From the NCBI RefSeq assembly GCF_004765605.1, contig NZ_SRLC01000002.1, positions 682,001 through 746,000 on the forward strand: 64,000 nucleotides of DNA, in the 5' to 3' direction. The DNA comes from Hymenobacter aquaticus (GTDB taxonomy: Bacteria; Bacteroidota; Bacteroidia; Cytophagales; Hymenobacteraceae). Made by a program: the position numbers and the translations under genes. Under the pieces are notes generated by a model. It ran no database searches and was not told where the DNA came from. It saw only the letters and a list, made by a program, of their open reading frames with translations. Shown one piece after another: positions 58,733 through 64,000 of this stretch (the first letter of the stretch is position 1; each line of letters opens with the position of its first letter).

Positions 58733-61480
58733 TTATTGATGGATAATAGCTTGGCTGAGCGGCTGCCCGGTGGCTGGCAGCAGGCGCACAATGTAGAGCC
58801 CGGGCGCTACGGCGCGTAAGTCCAGCGTGTGGCGCAGTGGGCCGGCGGCCGTAGTCAGGGCTTGCTCCTGCACCACCCGGCCCATTGGGTCGAGCAGCTG
58901 CACCCGGATGGGGCCGGCGCTGGTCAGCTCGGTGGCAATCGTCAGCGCGTCGGTGGCCGGGTTCGGATACAGGCTCCAGGCCGCAGCCGCTTGGGCGCTG
59001 CGGGTGGGAGTGAGCACCACTACCAGCGTTCGGGCCACGTTGGTGCGCACCGGGGCTTCGTAATCGAACAGGATGCGGGCCACGTTGGGAATAACGGCGC
59101 CGGCGGCCAGCCCCGGCTGCGGCAACACCCGGAACCGGGCAAAGCCCTGGGAGGCAATAACGTTGGTCGAGCGGGGCGGCAGCTTAATGTTGGGGAAGCG
59201 TATCGACAGCACGCCTTTGTTGCTGAGGGTCCAGACGCAGTTGTGCGAATGGGCTAGCAGCTGCAAGGAGCCCGGCACCAGGCGGGAAAGCTGCAGGGTA
59301 TCTTCGAGCACCGCCGTGAAGGCCGTATCCGTGCCCATGTTCTGGAACCGCACCGTGTAGTCCAGGGGCTGGCGGGCGGCTACCTGCTGGGCCGTCAGCT
59401 GGCTGAAGTTAACCGTCAGGTCGTTGGGGTCCAGCGGACTGGTTACGGTTTGTTTTTCGGTGGTGGCGTTGTCGGTGGGCGCTACGTCGCCGGCCAGGGG
59501 AGCCGCCGCGCTGCTGTTGAGCACGGTACCAGCTGCCGTGTTAACGGGCAAACTGAACTGCACGTCGAAGGTGAGCCGCGCCAGTGGCGGCAGGCTGCCG
59601 TACGTCCAGGAAACCGTGCCGCCCGACTGCGTGCCGACCGGGGAACTGGCCACGTAGGTCGCCCGCGCATCGAGTGTGGCCGTGGCCGTGCCGCCGGCAA
59701 TGGTCGTGGTGCCCACGTTTTCCACCGTGAGGCGGTATTTGGTCAGGAAACCGGCGCGGGCATTGCCGTAGGGCGTCAGGGTCACGCGCACGTCGGGCTG
59801 GTTGGGCACGGGGCGCACTCCGAAGTTCAGACCCTCGGTGCTTTGGCCCACGCCGGGAAAAGTTGTCGAGTAAGCTGCCGGGCTCGGCTGGCTGACCACG
59901 TAGTGAGGCAAGACGGAAGCTACCGAAAGAGAAGCCGCGCCCGGCTGGCCAAACACGCTGTAGGCCCCGGTAGCTGGGTTGGTGCTGAAACTCAGCTGCT
60001 GATTGGCTTCACTGATAACTACGCTCTGCGGAAAAGCTCCTTCGCCCGCGTCCTGCTGGCCGTTGCCGTTGGCATCGAGGTACACGGTGCCGCTTAGCCC
60101 GGCCATAGCATCAAAGCGCACCAAGCTGTGGCCGGCCGTCGTCGCCGTTTGCTGGTCGAGCACGGCACCGGCCCGGGCCGTGGCCAGCAGGTAGAGGCTG
60201 CCCGCCGCCAGGCGCAGGGGTTGGGTACCCGTGCCGTTGGTGCCGGTCGGCGACAGTGCGTAGCTCCGAACCGAGCGTAGGCTGCCCGCCGCGTCGAAGC
60301 TGGCCAAGTACGATGGGCCCGCCAGCTGCACCGGGTTGGCGTTATCGATAGTGAGGCTGCTGGCCGCGCTGCCCCCGCTCAGGAAAGACGTGCCGGCCTG
60401 ATCTACTACCAGGCCCCACTGGCCGCCCACGCAGCTGGCGGCGGCGCCGCAGCCCCCCAGGCCCCGCACCCACTCGGGCTGGCCGCTGGCCGATATTTTG
60501 GCGGCGAATACGTCGGGGGTGCCCGTGGTGCTCCGCGTGCCGAACTTCACCGGCGCGCCGCCGAAGGACTGGCCCATCAGATAAGCGTTGCCGGCCCCGT
60601 CCACGGCAATGGCCCGGCCCATGTGCCGACCTTGGGTTGCCCCCGAGGAGCTGGTAACCGCCCACCGCACGACGCCGCTCGGGCTTATCCGAAACGCCAG
60701 GGCCACTTCATTGTCGGCGCCGGCCCGCACATCGGTGCCGTTCACCGTGAGCCAGCCCGAGAGGCGGCCGATGCCGTACAGGTCGCCCTGGGGGCCAATG
60801 GCCATGTCGTAGAGGGCCATTTGGTTGTCGCCCGCGCGCTTGTGGCCCACGAAGGCAGCCACATTGCGCAGCACCCCGCTGGAGTTCATGGTAACGATGA
60901 CGGAGTCTTCGGCAAAATAATACTTGTTGCCCTGGGCATCAGCCGTTAGCATGGGCGCCACGTAGTGGTGCAGCGTTATCGGTACCGGCCGCTGGGCCAC
61001 GGCCAGCACAGTGCCCTTCGGGCTGATTTCAAGCAGGTAGCGGCCAAATCCCGGCAGGGTTTGCCCGCCCAGCGTAATGCCCACGCCGGTAGTGGGTCCT
61101 CCCGGGTTACTTTGCTCGATGGTAAGCACGGCGGTCAGGTTGCCGGCCGCGTTTACCGTCAACTCGCCCAGGTGCTCGTTGCCGTTGCCGTTGGCTGTCA
61201 GCACCCAGGCCACGTCGCCGTTGGCATTGAAACGGGTGAGCAGGGCGTCGTAGTCGTTGAGGTTGGAGGGGCTGCCGTCGCAGTTGTTGCCCCAGATATG
61301 CACCGTGTTGCGGTACATCGAGCTGGTGTACACGTTGCCCGCGGCATCGGCCGCCAAGTACTGGCCGGCATTCACGGCGCTGGGAATCTGCCGGATCCAG
61401 GCCGTTTGCTGGGCCTGCACCGCCTGGCCGGTGCCGAGCAGCAAACCGGCCATCCCCACGATATAGCGTAGAAATCTCAT
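58733..61480 (-). CDS. Large secreted protein: SBBP-like repeats, DUF11-type domains, type IX sorting domain
   Basis: 915 residues from the ATG at 61480, signal peptide ending QAVQAQ. Residues ~25-480 carry beta-propeller-like repeats with DAAGNVYTSSMY and VDGAGNAYLMGQSF phrases. Residues ~490-600 have a SdrD/Cna-B-like part (SGTVYLDANGNGQQDAGEGA), then DUF11-like segments (PDVRVTLTPYGNARAGFLTK, LDYTVRFQNMGTDTAFTAVL). The last ~80 residues are a type A type IX sorting domain (AAWSLYPNPATDALTIATEL ... YIVRLLPATG). A cell-surface protein; no enzymatic motif. Monocistronic. Confidence 0.92.
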   Translation of the reverse strand: MRFLRYIVGMAGLLLGTGQAVQAQQTAWIRQIPSAVNAGQYLAADAAGNVYTSSMYRNTVHIWGNNCDGSPSNLNDYDALLTRFNANGDVAWVLTANGNGNEHLGELTVNAAGNLTAVLTIEQSNPGGPTTGVGITLGGQTLPGFGRYLLEISPKGTVLAVAQRPVPITLHHYVAPMLTADAQGNKYYFAEDSVIVTMNSSGVLRNVAAFVGHKRAGDNQMALYDMAIGPQGDLYGIGRLSGWLTVNGTDVRAGADNEVALAFRISPSGVVRWAVTSSSGATQGRHMGRAIAVDGAGNAYLMGQSFGGAPVKFGTRSTTGTPDVFAAKISASGQPEWVRGLGGCGAAASCVGGQWGLVVDQAGTSFLSGGSAASSLTIDNANPVQLAGPSYLASFDAAGSLRSVRSYALSPTGTNGTGTQPLRLAAGSLYLLATARAGAVLDQQTATTAGHSLVRFDAMAGLSGTVYLDANGNGQQDAGEGAFPQSVVISEANQQLSFSTNPATGAYSVFGQPGAASLSVASVLPHYVVSQPSPAAYSTTFPGVGQSTEGLNFGVRPVPNQPDVRVTLTPYGNARAGFLTKYRLTVENVGTTTIAGGTATATLDARATYVASSPVGTQSGGTVSWTYGSLPPLARLTFDVQFSLPVNTAAGTVLNSSAAAPLAGDVAPTDNATTEKQTVTSPLDPNDLTVNFSQLTAQQVAARQPLDYTVRFQNMGTDTAFTAVLEDTLQLSRLVPGSLQLLAHSHNCVWTLSNKGVLSIRFPNIKLPPRSTNVIASQGFARFRVLPQPGLAAGAVIPNVARILFDYEAPVRTNVARTLVVVLTPTRSAQAAAAWSLYPNPATDALTIATELTSAGPIRVQLLDPMGRVVQEQALTTAAGPLRHTLDLRAVAPGLYIVRLLPATGQPLSQAIIHQ

Positions 61481-61627
61481 GAATAATCGAGAAAAGGAAG
61501 TGAGTTGTCCGGGCGTCCTTCGCGCCGGGTACTGCGTGGCACTGCCCCGGCCGGTTAGCAGTGCTGGCGTTTCAAAGGGGTAGACCGGGGCCGGGGGCAA
61601 AAGGCTTCCGGCCGGCCGAAAAAATTA

Positions 61628-63280
61628 TCAGAACTGCCACCGCACTCCCAGCTGCAGGCCGGTGGCGGTGCTTTGCTGGCGCAGGCCGGTAGCCGTTTTG
61701 TAGACCGACAGCGCCTGCCAGCGCACCGCCGGGGCCACGCTCACGCTGAGGTGCGACGTCAGGGCGTAGTTGAGCGCCAAACTGCCCATCAAGGCCAAGT
61801 TCAGGGGCCGGAAGGGCCCTTCGGCCACGCGGACTTTTTCGGTGCGGTAGCGGTGCCCGTCGTCGGTCACGAGCTGGCTGCCACCCAGGAACAGCTGGAT
61901 CTGGGCACCCACCGTGGCATCGGCCCACCAGCGGCCCCCCGAGGGCGGCGTGAGACGGTAGCGCAGCTGCACGGGCACGGTGAAGAAGTGGTAAATCGGC
62001 TTGAGCGTGCGGTAGGTGGTGGTTTCGCGCTTGTCGATGAGGGGCGTAATCGTGCGGCGCGTGTTGCGCACCGTGTCGTTTTGCACAATGACCGTGCGCA
62101 GCGTGTCGGGCCGGCTGATGTACACCGTGTCGTAGCGAATAACCTGCCCGCTGGAGTTGAAGACGGGACTGAGCTGGGGAATCTGAATGAGCCGTACCGA
62201 ATACACCGTGTGGGTGCTGGAAAATACGTCGGTGGTGTGGGAAATCGTCGTGTCGTAGCGCACGGATATGTCGGTGCGCTGGTCGGCTACCCGCAGCTCG
62301 GCCCCGGCGCGGGTGTAGCCCAGGCCGGCGCCTACGCTCACGCGCTGGTTGAGGCGGTATTCGCCCATTACGGCCGCGCTCAGGCCTTTGCGGCCTACTT
62401 CCTGGTGGCGGCGCAGGGCCTGCATCGTGTCGTTGGGGGAGGTTTGCAGCTGCTGGTAATTCTGCTCGGGCGTTACCGTCGCCAGTAGGCTCCAGCGGCG
62501 CACGGGGCGCAGCCGGGTGGTGTCGGCCGGGGCCGGCGGCAGCGGCGTGGCGGCCAGCGCGGGCACGGTCGGCGGGGTGCCCAGGGCCAGCAGCAAACTG
62601 TCGTTGCGCCGGCGCAGGCGGCCGAGTTCGGCCTGCTCAGCCCGCAGCGTGGCCACAATTTCGGCCCGGGAAACAAAGCCCAGCGCCCGGCGCACCGTGT
62701 CGGGCACCGGCTGAAGCAGGCGGCGCTCCAGCGCCACGAACGAGCGGACCGTAGCGGGCAATGAATCGGCGGAGGCCGTAACAAGCCAGCCAGAGCGGGT
62801 ATTCAGCTCACTTCGGGTTTGAATAATCTGGCTTGAATCGGGGGAAGCAGCCGCGGGTGAGGCTATTGCCGGGGCCGGCAGCAGCGGCATGTCAGGAGCT
62901 GGGCGGTGCAGGGCAGTCCGGGCCAGGTCGGCTGCCGGGCGCAAAGGCCGGCAGGCCGCCGTAAGCTCCCGCGCCGGCCCTTGCGGCCGAAGCCCGGCGG
63001 ATAACCCGGAAGTGGCGGGCGCAGTGGTGGCGATGCGCTGCGGCTCGGGGCGGACGGGAGCCGCAACCGGCCACAGCCGGCCGCCCACAAAACTCAGCAG
63101 GGCCACCAGCGGCAACAGGGCCGGCAGCAACCGGCGGCGCCGCGCCGGGCGGGGAGCCGGCCGGGCTGGCAGCTGCTTGGCAATACCCTGCCACACCTGG
63201 TCGGTAGGGGGGAGGTGAAAATCACTGAATAGGTTACGCAGGGACTCATCCAGGCGGTTATCTTCCGAATCTTCCATCAT
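61628..63280 (-). CDS. Anti-sigma-like membrane protein with C-terminal outer-membrane-type barrel
   Basis: 550 residues. Residues 1-~45 are cytoplasmic and helical (EDNRLDESLRNLFSDFHLPP, DQVWQGIAKQL), then a basic stretch and one transmembrane segment (LLPALLPLVALLSFVGGRLW). A long Pro/Ala-rich and helical periplasmic part follows. The last ~250 residues, from LLATVTPEQNYQQL to the terminal Phe (LQLGVRWQF), alternate like an outer-membrane beta-barrel. The start ATG overlaps the stop of the ECF sigma gene (ATGA), so it is probably the regulator of that sigma factor, spanning both membranes. Confidence 0.85.
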   Translation of the reverse strand: MMEDSEDNRLDESLRNLFSDFHLPPTDQVWQGIAKQLPARPAPRPARRRRLLPALLPLVALLSFVGGRLWPVAAPVRPEPQRIATTAPATSGLSAGLRPQGPARELTAACRPLRPAADLARTALHRPAPDMPLLPAPAIASPAAASPDSSQIIQTRSELNTRSGWLVTASADSLPATVRSFVALERRLLQPVPDTVRRALGFVSRAEIVATLRAEQAELGRLRRRNDSLLLALGTPPTVPALAATPLPPAPADTTRLRPVRRWSLLATVTPEQNYQQLQTSPNDTMQALRRHQEVGRKGLSAAVMGEYRLNQRVSVGAGLGYTRAGAELRVADQRTDISVRYDTTISHTTDVFSSTHTVYSVRLIQIPQLSPVFNSSGQVIRYDTVYISRPDTLRTVIVQNDTVRNTRRTITPLIDKRETTTYRTLKPIYHFFTVPVQLRYRLTPPSGGRWWADATVGAQIQLFLGGSQLVTDDGHRYRTEKVRVAEGPFRPLNLALMGSLALNYALTSHLSVSVAPAVRWQALSVYKTATGLRQQSTATGLQLGVRWQF

Positions 63281-63858
63281 GGCCGAATAAAATTGGTCTG
63301 CCGCTGGTGCAGCAGCAGAAGGTGTTTGCGCGCCTTGCTCAGCTGCGCTTTCGACGTACTTTCCTGAATGCCCAGCAGCTCACTGATTTCGGCGTGCGAG
63401 TAGCCGTCCACGGCGTAGAGCAAGAGCACCAGCCGGCAGCCGTCCGGGAGCCGGTCAATCAGCGCCAGTACTTCCGTGACGGTCAGGCGGTCCAGCGCAT
63501 CCGCCTCGGGGGCGCTGGGCTCTTCCACGTCTTCGAGCAGCACTTTCTGGCGTTGCAGCCGCCCGCTCTGCCAATGGTTGATGGCGGTGGTAACCACGAT
63601 GCGGCGCACCCAGCCCTCGAACGAGCCTTCCCCCCGGAATTCAGCTAGCCGGGTAAAAACCTTCACAAAAGCATCCTGCAGAATATCTTCCGCCTCCGGC
63701 ACCGACCGGGCGTAGCGCCGCGCCACGCCCAGCATCTTGCTGGCGTAGAGCGTGTACAAGGCTCGTTGGGCCGCTGGCTCGCCGCGGTGGCAGCGAGCCA
63801 GCAGAAGAGGAAGGTCGGGCAGAACCGCCATGCAGAAGGGGGTGCCCAACAGGGGCAT
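63277..63858 (-). CDS. ECF-type RNA polymerase sigma factor
   Basis: 193 residues (184 if started at the ATG at 63831). Region 2 is seen as ALYTLYASKMLGVARRYARS and AEDILQDAFVKVFTRLAEFR, region 4 as LIDRLPDGCRLVLLLYAVDG and SHAEISELLGIQESTSKAQL with the RKHLL end. Such sigma factors direct RNA polymerase to stress or envelope promoters and are held by anti-sigma proteins; the overlapping downstream gene would be that partner. The ATGA overlap implies translational coupling. Confidence 0.93.
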   Translation of the reverse strand: MPLLGTPFCMAVLPDLPLLLARCHRGEPAAQRALYTLYASKMLGVARRYARSVPEAEDILQDAFVKVFTRLAEFRGEGSFEGWVRRIVVTTAINHWQSGRLQRQKVLLEDVEEPSAPEADALDRLTVTEVLALIDRLPDGCRLVLLLYAVDGYSHAEISELLGIQESTSKAQLSKARKHLLLLHQRQTNFIRP

Positions 63859-63983
63859 TCGGGGGCAAGACAGGACCCGGCGCGAAAAGGCTGCCGACGG
63901 TCCCGAAATTTTCTAAAAAGTACGCCCCGCCGGAAATTCGGCAAAACCTGCGGCCAGCGGCGGCAGAAAGTAGTGGGGAAGAG

Positions 63984-63991
63984 TAGCTTTG
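63984..63991 (+). promoter_or_regulatory. Candidate -7 box pointing out of the window
   Basis: TAGCTTTG matches TAnnTTTG on the plus strand, 10 bases before the end. It may serve a gene beyond the right edge, divergent from the ECF sigma gene. Confidence 0.35.
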
Positions 63992-64000
63992 CAGCTCGTT

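Overview
The window looks like a chromosomal segment of a Bacteroidota bacterium, most likely Hymenobacter or a close relative in the Hymenobacteraceae. The pointers are high GC (except in the accessory islands), promoter -7 boxes of the TAnnTTTG type, type IX secretion C-terminal sorting domains, a YajQ/TerC/MutS/Mfd core gene set, an exosortase of the XrtX type with its membrane partner, and S74-chaperone surface proteins. The assignment rests on protein and motif recognition only; no search was run.

Layout. 1-18 kb: a truncated surface metalloprotease/beta-propeller/barrel protein, a fasciclin protein, oxidoreductases, a DsbA-like protein, a 42-bp repeat array, a HAD phosphatase, two TonB-like paralogues, a membrane dipeptidase, a Thr/Ser/Gly repeat protein, a VOC protein, a DJ-1/AraC regulator, an ABC ATPase, an amidohydrolase and a lipoprotein. 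18-25.6 kb: a lipoprotein pectate lyase, two S74 (endosialidase chaperone) surface proteins, a DUF1772-like/cupin operon and an AraC regulator, with several dispersed intergenic repeats. 25.6-27.1 kb: an HTH regulator behind a perfect inverted repeat, three 31-bp-spaced direct repeats over its stop codon, and a coiled-coil protein.

27.2-38.8 kb is the most unusual part. A strongly AT-rich three-gene operon (DNA methyltransferase, DUF262 protein, HEPN nuclease) is followed by an AAA ATPase/TOPRIM-like pair, then a third TonB-like paralogue, then an M50-type protease, then mfd. After each of the first three cassettes lies a decayed copy of the 3' end of mfd, always in the same orientation as the intact gene. 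I read this as an insertion hotspot at the mfd 3' end that has gathered cassettes in series; two of them look like anti-phage modules. The ATPase gene is itself a mosaic with an AT-rich centre.

39-50 kb: a YdjM-like membrane hydrolase, an NYN plus cold-shock protein, a thioesterase, an Mpo1-like protein, a GNAT acetyltransferase, YajQ, TerC, a DnaJ-domain membrane protein, a secreted M36 metalloprotease with a type IX sorting domain, and a SpoU methyltransferase. 50-54 kb: mutS, then tRNA-Gly(GCC), an HNH endonuclease and tRNA-Leu(UAA); the HNH stop codon is the anticodon of the tRNA-Leu. 54-64 kb: a secreted lectin-propeller protein, exosortase XrtX with its partner, a MoxR ATPase, a large type IX-secreted protein, and an ECF sigma factor overlapping a gene for an anti-sigma-like protein carrying an outer-membrane barrel.
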